Positions 6,681-14,967 of a DNA stretch of 46,247 bases are shown piece after piece (the stretch's first letter is position 1; each line of letters starts with the position of its first letter). This DNA is from Bacilli bacterium (GTDB lineage Bacteria > Bacillota_I > Bacilli_A > ML615J-28 > CAG-698), in contig JAQVOS010000006.1 of NCBI GenBank assembly GCA_028702495.1, forward strand, positions 1 through 46,247. Direction: 5' to 3'. Under the pieces are notes generated by a model. It was not told the origin of the DNA. It searched no databases and saw only the letters and a list, made by a program, of their open reading frames with translations. The position numbers and the translations under genes were made by a program.

Positions 6681-9446
6681 ATGTCGAGTTTTCTTGATTT
6701 ATTAAGAAAAAAGCGAATCAATAAAGTACAGTCTCAATTAAGAGAGGATCCTTTTGTGATGGATTTTATCCAGGAATTTAATCTATTGATGTCAAAGTCT
6801 CAATTTATTTCCAATAAAGAAGTATGCACTTTTAAAAAGCACTATGAAGAAACATTTAACCAAATGAATAAGTATAATGAAGAAAAACTATTGGAGCATT
6901 ATTGCAAGAAATCCAACATTGATTATGCTTCAACTAAATCAGCACTAGAATTATATTTAAATTTGTCGCAGTCAATCATTGAACATAATAAAACATATAT
7001 CAATATGGCTTTGATTGAAAATAAAGAATACTTTGATGAAATATTGGCAAAAGACAATCCAAACATTCTTCTTGATCAAGAACAAAGGGAAGTAATTCTG
7101 AATAATGAAGACTATTCTTTGGTCGTTGCTGGAGCTGGAGCAGGCAAAACAACAACCATCATTGCAAAAGTGAAATATCTGGTCGAAAAAAAAGGGATAG
7201 CACCTGATAAAATATTGGTTGTGTCTTTTACAAATAAAGCAGTTGATGAATTGAAGCATCGAATAAACAAAACCCTTAATATCCCTTGTCGAATTTCGAC
7301 ATTTCACGCGTGTGGATATAGCATTGTAAGTAGAATCAACGAGAAAAAATATCGAGTGATCAGTGATGGAGGACTCTTTAGTATTATTAGGGAGTATGTC
7401 ACAAAGAATATCTATTATGATAAAACTACACTTAAAAGTTTGATCTTATTTTTTGGTTATTATATTGATGCAATAGTTCCTGAATCAATGGATGAATTTA
7501 TTGAGCAAACGAGATACACGGATTATACAACCCTTCGTAGCAATCTGAATGAGATTAATCTCGAGATAATTGATAGTCGTAAAAAATGCAAGAAAACAAT
7601 CAAAAATGAAATTGCTCAATCATATGAAGAAGTGCAAATTGCAAATTATTTATATTTAAATGGGATCGAATATGATTATGAACCCACTTACCCCTACCAT
7701 ATACCTGATTATAATAAAATTTATACGCCTGATTTTTGCATTTATCACAATGGACAAAAATACTATTTAGAGCATTTTGGCATTACTGAATCAGGAGAAA
7801 ATAATAGATACTCCCCATTAGAACTCGCAAAATATAAAGGCAATATTGCTAGTAAAATTCTTATGCACCAGAAGCACAAAACAAAACTATTAATGACTTA
7901 TTCTAGTTATAATGATGGTAGATCGTTATTGCAACATTTACACGAAATACTAGTACAAGCAAATATTGATTTTCATCCAAGATCTGAAGAAGAAGTTTTT
8001 GATAAATTGAAGAATATCGAACATAATAAGTATTTTGATAAACTAATTCGCTTAATATGTAGTTTTATACAAAACTTTAAAACCAAAGATTTCACGATCG
8101 ATGATTTTGGACGAATGAACAATTCTTCCACAAACGTTAGAACAAAAATATTTCTAGATATTTGCGAAAAAGCTTATTTGGAATATGAAAGAAGATTAAG
8201 AGAGACAAATCGAGTTGACTTTGAGGATATGATTAATGAATCAGCAAAGTTATTGAAGGAAGCAAAAAATGTACAAGAAAATATTAATTTGGAGTATATC
8301 ATCGTAGATGAATACCAGGATATATCTCGACAACGTTTTAATCTAACGAAAGAACTATCAAATCTAACACAAGCGAAAATCATGGCAGTAGGAGATGATT
8401 GGCAATCTATTTATGCGTTTGCGGGTTCAGAGATTCAGCTATTCACAAAATTTAAAGAAGAAATGGGTTATGCAGATATTTTATATATCACCCACACTTA
8501 TCGTAATTCCCAAGAACTCATTGATAATGCTGGTAAATTCGTTCAAGAAAATCCAAGCCAAATTCGAAAAAAGCTAATTTCTCCGAAAACTATTCAGAAG
8601 CCAATCGTAGTCTATACATATTGTGATGATAAGAAAAAGAACATTATCAAAGGAACAAAAGGAGGACTCGATGAAAAAGCAAAACTTCTAGAAAGTGTAA
8701 TAGAAAAAATACTTCTTACGACAAAGGATAAAAATTCCGATATTTTAGTCATAGGCAGATATAACTTTGATGGATTTGGTATGGGTACAACGCCTTATTT
8801 TTCTTATGACAATGAGTCAAGAAAATTTTCATCTAATAAGTATCCTGAAGTTAAACTAACTTTTCTGACTGCTCATAGTTCAAAAGGGCTTACTTATGAC
8901 AATGTTATTATAATTAATGCATCCAATGAAGTATATGGATTCCCGTCACAAATTGAACGCGATCCTGTTATGAACTTTGTAGTTTATGATGACAAGAGTT
9001 ATCGACATGCTGAAGAAAGAAGATTGTTTTATGTCGCTATGACAAGAACCAAAAATCGAGTTTTCATTATAGCTCCAGAATCAAAGCCTTCTGAGTTTGT
9101 TTTAGAATTATTAAAATATGATAATGTGATACTACATGGTAGTATTCTAGAAAAAGATATTAATCATGAAAAACTAGGAAAAAACTGTCCTATATGTGGA
9201 TATCCATTGCAATTAAAAGACAACAAAACTTATGGATTACCATTATATGTGTGTACTAATGAAACAGAGATATGTGACTTTATGACCAACGATCTTCATG
9301 GTGGTGCAAACAGTATTAAAATTTGTCCAAATTGTGAAGGTGGATTTCTAATTATTCGCAAGCGAAATAATGAGAATATTTACTTCTTGGGATGTACAAA
9401 TTTTTATGAAAAAGATAGTTGCAAATATAGCGAGCCACTTAAATAG
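6681..9446 (+). CDS. UvrD-type helicase with embedded nuclease-like domain and two zinc ribbons
   Basis: A 921-residue SF1 helicase. Motif I GAGAGKTT (151-158), motif II DEYQD (543-547), motif III GDDWQSIYAF (571-580) and the late motif FYVAMTRTKNR are all present, so the ATPase should be active. Between motifs Ib and II an insert (about 300-400) contains TPDF (349-352) and YYLEHFG (361-367), resembling the PD-(D/E)xK-like insert of some helicase-IV relatives, but with His in place of the usual catalytic Lys. The C terminus carries two topoisomerase-type zinc ribbons (Cys836, 839, 858, 865 and Cys882, 885, 905, 914). AAGGGG precedes ATG 6681. It lies 36 bp after the NUDIX gene on the same strand, probably one operon. 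Role: DNA unwinding in defence or repair; partners unknown. Confidence 0.86.
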   Translation: MSSFLDLLRKKRINKVQSQLREDPFVMDFIQEFNLLMSKSQFISNKEVCTFKKHYEETFNQMNKYNEEKLLEHYCKKSNIDYASTKSALELYLNLSQSIIEHNKTYINMALIENKEYFDEILAKDNPNILLDQEQREVILNNEDYSLVVAGAGAGKTTTIIAKVKYLVEKKGIAPDKILVVSFTNKAVDELKHRINKTLNIPCRISTFHACGYSIVSRINEKKYRVISDGGLFSIIREYVTKNIYYDKTTLKSLILFFGYYIDAIVPESMDEFIEQTRYTDYTTLRSNLNEINLEIIDSRKKCKKTIKNEIAQSYEEVQIANYLYLNGIEYDYEPTYPYHIPDYNKIYTPDFCIYHNGQKYYLEHFGITESGENNRYSPLELAKYKGNIASKILMHQKHKTKLLMTYSSYNDGRSLLQHLHEILVQANIDFHPRSEEEVFDKLKNIEHNKYFDKLIRLICSFIQNFKTKDFTIDDFGRMNNSSTNVRTKIFLDICEKAYLEYERRLRETNRVDFEDMINESAKLLKEAKNVQENINLEYIIVDEYQDISRQRFNLTKELSNLTQAKIMAVGDDWQSIYAFAGSEIQLFTKFKEEMGYADILYITHTYRNSQELIDNAGKFVQENPSQIRKKLISPKTIQKPIVVYTYCDDKKKNIIKGTKGGLDEKAKLLESVIEKILLTTKDKNSDILVIGRYNFDGFGMGTTPYFSYDNESRKFSSNKYPEVKLTFLTAHSSKGLTYDNVIIINASNEVYGFPSQIERDPVMNFVVYDDKSYRHAEERRLFYVAMTRTKNRVFIIAPESKPSEFVLELLKYDNVILHGSILEKDINHEKLGKNCPICGYPLQLKDNKTYGLPLYVCTNETEICDFMTNDLHGGANSIKICPNCEGGFLIIRKRNNENIYFLGCTNFYEKDSCKYSEPLK

Positions 9447-9465
9447 TGTAGGGAGATAATACAAC

Positions 9466-9756
9466 ATGTTCTTAGATTTTTCCATATACAAACAAATCCT
9501 AATTTTCTCTTTATATGTATTCTTATCTTTTGGAGTAACTATGTTCATAAACACTATATTAAAACCTAAACTATTCTTTACATTCATTGTTCCGGGAGTG
9601 TTATTGATCGTCACCATTATCTTATTGATAATCGGGCTTATTCCATCTATTGAGGAACATGAAACTTACCTACAAAATTGTATTTTATCTCTTTTCGCAT
9701 TTATAGGTTTTTTGGAGGCAACGCTTCTTTATTGCTTTACTCCTAGGAAATATTGA
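9466..9756 (+). CDS. small three-helix membrane protein, unknown
   Basis: A 96-residue protein that is almost entirely hydrophobic, with three predicted membrane helices (about 8-29, 36-60 and 68-88) and a short charged tail ending in PRKY. I do not recognise a family. AGGGAGA at 9449-9455 supports ATG 9466, 19 bp after the helicase stop, so it is probably the last gene of the helicase operon and is followed by a hairpin. Small membrane proteins at the end of defence operons can be effectors, but nothing in the sequence demonstrates that here. Confidence 0.6.
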   Translation: MFLDFSIYKQILIFSLYVFLSFGVTMFINTILKPKLFFTFIVPGVLLIVTIILLIIGLIPSIEEHETYLQNCILSLFAFIGFLEATLLYCFTPRKY

Positions 9757-9762
9757 ATTGTT

Positions 9763-9797
9763 AAAAGTATTCACTTCACATTGAAGCGAATACTTTT
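9763..9797 (+). terminator. hairpin terminator closing the island
   Basis: AAAAGTATTC and GAATACTTTT form a long stem with one internal mismatch around CTTCACATTGAAG; the 3' tail is only moderately T-rich. It separates the island from the hydrogenase operon. Confidence 0.7.
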
Positions 9798-9894
9798 CAA
9801 TTTAACCCCCCTAATAAATAAGTTTTTTGTCAAATAATACGCAAATGAAAATGATTTCTTAATGGCAAAAGACCTTTTTTTTATGTTTTATCTG

Positions 9895-9903
9895 TGGTAT
9901 AAT
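9895..9903 (+). promoter_or_regulatory. extended -10 promoter of the hydrogenase operon
   Basis: TGGTATAAT forms an extended -10 element. The -35 region (9875-9880) is only a T-run. The start codon is 28 bp downstream. Confidence 0.7.
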
Positions 9904-9931
9904 AATAAAGGTTTATAAAGGAGTGAAAAAG

Positions 9932-10417
9932 ATGGCAGTTAAATTAGTCATTACTGAAGGACAATTATCAGAATTCAAACAAAAAATGTTGGAGCACAAA
10001 CAAAAACCAGGGCCTCTTATGCCTACCCTTCATGATGCTCAACATATCTTTGGATGCATTCCCCTACAAATTCAAAAAATTATCGCTGTAGAATTAGGTG
10101 AAAGTGTTGCCAAAATTAATGGAGTTGTGACTTTTTATTCACGCTTCTCAACTGAGCCTAAAGGTAAACATATTGTCAGCGTTTGTTTAGGAACTGCATG
10201 TTATGTTCGTGGATCACAACTCGTGATTGACGAAATGAGTAAAATATTACAAATTAAACCAGGAGAAACAACTGAAGATGGTGAATTCACTTTAGAAGCC
10301 TCTCGTTGCATTGGTGCTTGTGGACTTGCTCCCGTTTTCACAATCGATGGAAAAGTCTATGGAACTACTACTCCAACCATTGCTCGAAAAGCTTTACAGG
10401 AAATGTTGGGGAAATAG
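9932..10417 (+). CDS. hndA: NADH-linked [FeFe] hydrogenase, NuoE/HndA-like subunit
   Basis: A 161-residue thioredoxin-like [2Fe-2S] protein of the NuoE family. The four ligand cysteines are Cys85, Cys90, Cys126 and Cys130 (CLGTAC and CIGAC). In multimeric hydrogenases this subunit pairs with the NuoF-like flavoprotein and passes electrons between NAD(H) and the iron-sulfur chain. AAGGAG at 9918-9923 directs ATG 9932; an in-frame GTG at 9923 sits within the ribosome site and is unlikely. It is the first gene of an operon running to 16743. The product should be cytoplasmic. Confidence 0.9.
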   Translation: MAVKLVITEGQLSEFKQKMLEHKQKPGPLMPTLHDAQHIFGCIPLQIQKIIAVELGESVAKINGVVTFYSRFSTEPKGKHIVSVCLGTACYVRGSQLVIDEMSKILQIKPGETTEDGEFTLEASRCIGACGLAPVFTIDGKVYGTTTPTIARKALQEMLGK

Positions 10418-10420
10418 AGT

Positions 10421-10813
10421 ATGAAGGCATCAAAGTTAGTTGAAATATTAAATGGTGAAGTTTTCACCGAGACAACTTTTGATCCCGATAAAGAACTCAA
10501 TTGCGCTTTTAGTTGTGACTTGATGAGTGATGCATTGATGTTACTTAGAAATGTGGATGAAGGCTTCAGTGAAATCGGAATACTTGTAACAGGTCTTGTG
10601 ACTGTTCAAGGGGTTCGTACCGCAGAAATGCTTGATTTACCTGCGATTCTTTTAGTTCGCGGTAAAAAACCCAACGCAATGGTCATTGAAGAAGCAAAAA
10701 GAGCCAACATTATGATGATTGGCACAAAATATACGATGTTCTCTGCCAATGGGAAAATGTATGAACATGGAATCCAAGGCATTAGTGAATACGAAAATGC
10801 ACAGAACATTTAG
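10421..10813 (+). CDS. DRTGG-domain protein, hydrogenase operon
   Basis: A 130-residue single-domain DRTGG protein with alternating strands and helices and the typical LVTGLVTVQGVRTAEMLDL and LLVRGKKPN segments. The DRTGG fold also occurs in phosphotransacetylase-associated and CBS-linked proteins, where ligand binding is suspected. It begins 3 bp after the NuoE-like gene. The same family recurs at 11224-11559. Its constant association with [FeFe] hydrogenase clusters in anaerobes suggests a regulatory or assembly role, but no biochemical role can be claimed. Confidence 0.75.
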   Translation: MKASKLVEILNGEVFTETTFDPDKELNCAFSCDLMSDALMLLRNVDEGFSEIGILVTGLVTVQGVRTAEMLDLPAILLVRGKKPNAMVIEEAKRANIMMIGTKYTMFSANGKMYEHGIQGISEYENAQNI

Positions 10814-11237
10814 TTTCGATATCGAAAAAATGAACTTAGAACAGGCTGGATGTGTTTCTAGTACCTTAAAACGGGAATTGTTGATTGCTGGAATTGATAA
10901 AAAAACCATTCGCAGAATCGCGATTGCAACCTATGAAGCAGAAATCAATATGGTCTTTCACTCGTTCGGAGGAACCTGTTCCGTTAGTATGGATGATGAA
11001 TGGATCATCATTCGTTTCCGTGATTGTGGACCAGGAATTGAAAACCTCCAGAAAGCCATGATGGAAGGTTATTCCACAGCCTCTGATGTTGCCCGTGAAA
11101 ATGGGTTTGGAGCAGGCATGGGGCTTCCAAATATCAAAAACGCTTGTGATGAATTATACATTCAAACAAATCATGAAGGAACCGATGTTTTGATGAAATT
11201 TGTTGTGAATGGGGGTAGTTCTAATGCAAGTCTATGA
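10797..11237 (+). CDS. RsbW-like anti-sigma factor / GHKL ATPase
   Basis: A 146-residue GHKL ATPase of the RsbW/HATPase_c_2 type. Visible motifs are the N box (EAEINMVFHS), the G1 box (DCGPGIE) and the G2 region (GFGAGMGLPNI). Relatives are serine-protein kinases that phosphorylate anti-anti-sigma factors. No STAS partner is encoded in the window. ATG 10797 is chosen because it starts just before the conserved domain and overlaps the previous gene's end by 17 bp; the frame stays open further upstream inside that gene, but those starts would overlap much more. Confidence 0.78.
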   Translation: MHRTFSFDIEKMNLEQAGCVSSTLKRELLIAGIDKKTIRRIAIATYEAEINMVFHSFGGTCSVSMDDEWIIIRFRDCGPGIENLQKAMMEGYSTASDVARENGFGAGMGLPNIKNACDELYIQTNHEGTDVLMKFVVNGGSSNASL

Positions 11238-11559
11238 TCTAGCCAAATTACAAGAATTAAGAATCTTCCATTTGGGAGACAACCGTTTGATTCATGGCTA
11301 TTATGCATGTGATATGCTTAGTTGGGCTATGGGACATATCAGGGAAGATGGCATTGTTCTCATCACCATGATATCGAATATCAATGTCATCGCAGTTGCT
11401 ACCCTTATGGGTTGTGCTGCAATTATCTTTCGTGAAGGAGTGTCTCCAACAAGTGAGATGATTGCGAAAGCCAAAGAAGAAGGTCTTTCTCTCTTTGGAG
11501 GAGAAAAAGACGCCCTTCTAATTTATGAAGGAATCAAAGCCTATGAAACTTGCTTATGA
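11224..11559 (+). CDS. second DRTGG-domain protein
   Basis: A 111-residue DRTGG-like protein similar in layout to the product at 10421-10813, with VLITMISNINVIAVATLMGC replacing its VTGLVTVQG core. ATG 11224 is preceded by GGGGG (11211-11215) at good spacing and overlaps the upstream ATPase gene; ATG 11209 is in frame but has no ribosome site. The two DRTGG genes flank the RsbW-like ATPase gene, suggesting the three products form a heteromeric unit. Confidence 0.68.
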   Translation: MQVYDLAKLQELRIFHLGDNRLIHGYYACDMLSWAMGHIREDGIVLITMISNINVIAVATLMGCAAIIFREGVSPTSEMIAKAKEEGLSLFGGEKDALLIYEGIKAYETCL

Positions 11560-12241
11560 TCTTCATATTCATTCTGTCCTATCTCCTTGCGCTGATCGCT
11601 TAATGACCCCCCACAATATTTTTAACATGGCGATGCTAAAGGAATTAGACATGATTGCAATCACGGATCACAATGCTCTTTTTCAAGCGCCAATCTATCA
11701 TGAAATTCAAGAAAGTTATGACTTTCTCTTTCTCTATGGTGCTGAAATCACCGTTTCTGAAGGGTTTCATGTCTTGGTGTATTTTGAGAAGGTGAAAGAA
11801 GCGTTACTGCTTCAAGAAGTGATTCATTCTTACCTTGTTGATTATCCAGCAAAATTCCCTGAAAATCAAACCATTTGTAATGTACTTGATGATGAGATTG
11901 CCTCTTATCCTTATGATCTTTACCACGTATTAAAACTCTCTTTTCATGAATTATCAAAAAAAGTACACGCATTGGGTGGCCTTGTAATCCTCGCCCATGT
12001 CGATCGAAATCACTTTGGTATCATTCATAAAAATGTCTCGCTTCTAAAAGAAGACATCGATGCCATTGAAGTAAAAGATCTAGCGAATTTACCCATCGTT
12101 TTAGAAGAGTATCCCATACTTCAAGATTTTAAGATCCTACATAATTCGGATGCTCACACTTTAGAAAATATGCATGAAGCCGATTATACCATTGAATGTG
12201 ATGACAAAACCTTTGCTTCATTTAAGAAGGCATTATCATGA
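11543..12241 (+). CDS. PHP-domain metal-dependent phosphoesterase
   Basis: A 232-residue PHP-family protein. Metal-binding signatures are DLHIHS at the N terminus, ITDHN, GAEI, LAHVDR and HNSDAH near the C terminus, so the trinuclear site appears intact. PHP enzymes hydrolyse phosphoesters. AAGGA at 11528-11532 supports ATG 11543, overlapping the previous gene; the in-frame ATG 11525 would lie deep in that gene. Its stop overlaps the next start (ATGA). In this operon it could remove a phosphate placed by the neighbouring ATPases, which is inference. Confidence 0.85.
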   Translation: MKLAYDLHIHSVLSPCADRLMTPHNIFNMAMLKELDMIAITDHNALFQAPIYHEIQESYDFLFLYGAEITVSEGFHVLVYFEKVKEALLLQEVIHSYLVDYPAKFPENQTICNVLDDEIASYPYDLYHVLKLSFHELSKKVHALGGLVILAHVDRNHFGIIHKNVSLLKEDIDAIEVKDLANLPIVLEEYPILQDFKILHNSDAHTLENMHEADYTIECDDKTFASFKKALS

Positions 12242-12786
12242 CTGAAATTGCTCTTTATCTATTAGATTTAGCTCAAAACAGCATTCATGCCGAGGCAAAA
12301 ACACTCACCATTACCATTCATGAAGACACCCTTCATAATGAATTTCGTTTAACACTCACGGATGATGGAAAGGGAATGGATGAAAACACCTTAAAAGATG
12401 TTACTTCCCCATTTTACACCACAAGAACTACCCGTCAAGTGGGGCTTGGTCTTGCATTTATCAAAGAGCTGTGTGATGCCTGTAATGGCTCACTCACCAT
12501 CACATCGGTCCTTCACAAAGGAACAACTGTTGATGCGATTTTGAAGTATGATCATATCGATCGCCCCCCCCTAGGCGAAATCGAAGAAACCCTCTATAGT
12601 TTAATGCTACAGAAGGTTCGTATTATTTATCATCATTATAAAAATCAAAATCTCTTCACGTTTGATAGTGAAGAAATCCAAACCATTTTAGGAAATGTAT
12701 CATTTCAGGAAGTTGATGTGATGCACTGGATAAAAGATTATATAACAGAGCAAATCGCCTTGTTAGCACATACGGAGGAACTATGA
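12238..12786 (+). CDS. histidine-kinase-like ATPase (no sensor domain)
   Basis: A 182-residue GHKL ATPase domain: N box DLAQNSIHAEA, G1 box DDGKGMD, the TTR segment and the G2 box GLGLAFIKEL. There is no membrane segment, sensor domain or obvious phosphorylatable His dimerisation helix, so it is not a complete two-component sensor. Start and stop both overlap neighbours by four bases (ATGA), a sign of tight translational coupling. Confidence 0.8.
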   Translation: MTEIALYLLDLAQNSIHAEAKTLTITIHEDTLHNEFRLTLTDDGKGMDENTLKDVTSPFYTTRTTRQVGLGLAFIKELCDACNGSLTITSVLHKGTTVDAILKYDHIDRPPLGEIEETLYSLMLQKVRIIYHHYKNQNLFTFDSEEIQTILGNVSFQEVDVMHWIKDYITEQIALLAHTEEL

Positions 12787-13151
12787 AAACAATCGAAGAT
12801 TTAAAGAAAATTCGGGAAGAAGCAAGCAAAAGAATGACCATGCGCAATCTACAAGAAGGATATCGCATTGTTGTTGGTATGGCCACTTGCGGAATCACCG
12901 CTGGAGCACGACCAGTTCTCAATGCATTGGTTGAAGAAGTGGGAAAACTTAACACCAATAATGTGACAGTTACCCAAGTCGGTTGCATGGGAGAATGTGC
13001 CCTTGAACCGATTGTGGAAGTGTTTGATCAAGAAGGGAACCGCACGACTTATTGTCGCGTAAAACCTCAAGATGCAAAACGCATTGTTGAAGAACATATC
13101 ACAAATCATAAACTTGTTGAAGATTTGTTGATATCAAAATATAAAAATTAG
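12783..13151 (+). CDS. hndB: ferredoxin-like [2Fe-2S] subunit of hydrogenase (HndB-like)
   Basis: A 122-residue thioredoxin-like ferredoxin. Cysteines Cys36, Cys68, Cys72 and Cys91 are the only ones; the GMATCG and GCMGEC motifs match the HndB family. It presumably relays electrons among the subunits. The spacing of ligands differs from the NuoE subunit at 9932. ATG 12783 overlaps the upstream stop (ATGA), and the preceding GGAGG is its ribosome site. Confidence 0.82.
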   Translation: MKTIEDLKKIREEASKRMTMRNLQEGYRIVVGMATCGITAGARPVLNALVEEVGKLNTNNVTVTQVGCMGECALEPIVEVFDQEGNRTTYCRVKPQDAKRIVEEHITNHKLVEDLLISKYKN

Positions 13152-13162
13152 GAGATATCAAT

Positions 13163-14956
13163 ATGGCAATTATAGCACAAGTTATCATTTGTGGTGGAAC
13201 AGGATGTATGTCCAGTCGTAGCGAAGCCATTCGCAACGAATTTATTGACCAAATCAAAAAGCTAGGCCTTGAAGATGAAATCAAGGTATATATGAGTGGA
13301 TGCTTTGGATTATGCGAAAAGGGACCTGTTGTTGTCGTTTATCCCGACGCAACTTTCTATTCTCATGTTAAAGTTGAAGATGTTGAAGAAATTTGTATTG
13401 AACACTTATTAAAGGGACGTGTCGTTACTCGTAAAGCTTACACTGAAATGACCCCTGAAGATGAAGCTAAGATTAAAAAATTCAAAGAAATGAATTTCTA
13501 TTCTCGTCAAGAACGTCTTGCGCTTCGTAATTGTGGAATTATCAATCCTTTTGATATCGATGAATACATCGGACGTGATGGATATTTAGCCCTTGAAAAA
13601 GTACTGACTTCCATGACTCCTAATGAAGTCATTGATGTCATTTCAAAAGCAGGACTCCGTGGACGTGGAGGGGGAGGATTCCCTACCGGACTTAAATGGA
13701 GTATGGCTGCGAAAAATGTTGCAGATCAAAAATATATGCTTTGTAATGCAGATGAAGGCGATCCAGGAGCATTCATGGATCGTGCTGTTCTAGAAGGCGA
13801 TCCCCACTGCGTGATTGAAGCAATGGCTATTGCTGGATATGCAATTGGGGCGTCTCAAGGGTATGTCTATGTTCGTGCAGAATATCCTCTTGCCGTTGAA
13901 AGACTCAATTTTGCCATTGGCCAAGCTTATCAATATGGCCTATTAGGTGATAACATCATGGGTTTAGGCTTTAAGTTTAATCTTGAAACACGTCTAGGTG
14001 CTGGAGCTTTCGTTTGTGGTGAAGAAACAGCCCTTATTGCCTCGATTGAAGGTGAACGCGGCATGCCTCGTAACAAGCCACCTTTCCCTGCAAACTCTGG
14101 ATTATGGGGAAAACCAACCATCATCAATAACGTTGAAACCTTAGCAAACGTTCCTCAAATTATCATAAAAGGAGCCGATTGGTTTAATAAAATTGGTTCA
14201 CAAAATTCAAAAGGAACGAAAGTATTTGCTTTAGGTGGAAAAATCAATAATACCGGACTTCTTGAAGTCCCAATGGGAACCACGCTTCGCGATGTTATCT
14301 ATTGCATCGGTGGTGGTATTCCTAAAGGAAAAATGTTTAAAGCCGTTCAAACAGGAGGACCTTCTGGAGGTTGCTTAACTGCAAAACACCTCGATACTCC
14401 CATCGATTATGATAATCTTGTTGCCCTTGGATCCATGATGGGTTCTGGAGGAATGATTGTCATGGATGAAGATAACTGTATGGTGGATGTTGCTAAGTTC
14501 TTCTTAGAATTTACTGTTGAGGAATCTTGTGGAAAATGTACTCCTTGTCGTGAAGGCAATAAACGGATGTTAGAAATCCTGACAAAAATTACTGAAGGAC
14601 GTGGCGTCATGGCTGATCTTAAAGAACTTGAAGATCTTGCCAATGCAATTAAAGACTCTTCTTTATGTGGCTTAGGACAAAGTGCTCCGAACCCCGTTCT
14701 TTCAACCCTTAAAAACTTCTATGATGAATATGTTGCCCATGTCGTCGATAAGAAATGTCCTGCAGGTGTTTGTAAGTCACTTATTAACTATTACATTGCC
14801 GATAACTGTATTGGTTGTGGAAAATGTAAACGGAACTGTCCTGCTGGCGCCATCACCGGCGAAGTCAAGAAACAACACGTGATTGATACCAACCTTTGCA
14901 TCAAATGCGGTGCTTGCAAAGCATCTTGTAGTTTTGGTGCCATTCATACGGCTTAA
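13163..14956 (+). CDS. hndC: NuoF-like flavoprotein of the hydrogenase (HndC/HydB)
   Basis: A 597-residue protein with, in order: an N-terminal [2Fe-2S] thioredoxin-like domain (Cys10, 15, 47, 51), the NuoF core with the FMN-binding GRGGGGFPTG and NADH-site GDPGAFMDR segments, an SLBB domain, the [4Fe-4S] motif ESCGKCTPCREG, and a C-terminal two-cluster ferredoxin domain (CIGCGKCKRNC and CIKCGACKASC). This is the standard HydB/HndC layout. It exchanges electrons between NAD(H) and the iron-sulfur chain and is the proposed bifurcation site in characterised enzymes. GGAGA precedes ATG 13163. All recognisable cluster ligands are present. Confidence 0.93.
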   Translation: MAIIAQVIICGGTGCMSSRSEAIRNEFIDQIKKLGLEDEIKVYMSGCFGLCEKGPVVVVYPDATFYSHVKVEDVEEICIEHLLKGRVVTRKAYTEMTPEDEAKIKKFKEMNFYSRQERLALRNCGIINPFDIDEYIGRDGYLALEKVLTSMTPNEVIDVISKAGLRGRGGGGFPTGLKWSMAAKNVADQKYMLCNADEGDPGAFMDRAVLEGDPHCVIEAMAIAGYAIGASQGYVYVRAEYPLAVERLNFAIGQAYQYGLLGDNIMGLGFKFNLETRLGAGAFVCGEETALIASIEGERGMPRNKPPFPANSGLWGKPTIINNVETLANVPQIIIKGADWFNKIGSQNSKGTKVFALGGKINNTGLLEVPMGTTLRDVIYCIGGGIPKGKMFKAVQTGGPSGGCLTAKHLDTPIDYDNLVALGSMMGSGGMIVMDEDNCMVDVAKFFLEFTVEESCGKCTPCREGNKRMLEILTKITEGRGVMADLKELEDLANAIKDSSLCGLGQSAPNPVLSTLKNFYDEYVAHVVDKKCPAGVCKSLINYYIADNCIGCGKCKRNCPAGAITGEVKKQHVIDTNLCIKCGACKASCSFGAIHTA

Positions 14957-14967
14957 GGAGGAACACA

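Noticed and set aside
1084..9800. Prophage or integrative element inserted at tRNA-Ser
   Set aside because: No integrase, no structural phage genes and no duplicate of the tRNA-Ser 3' end downstream.
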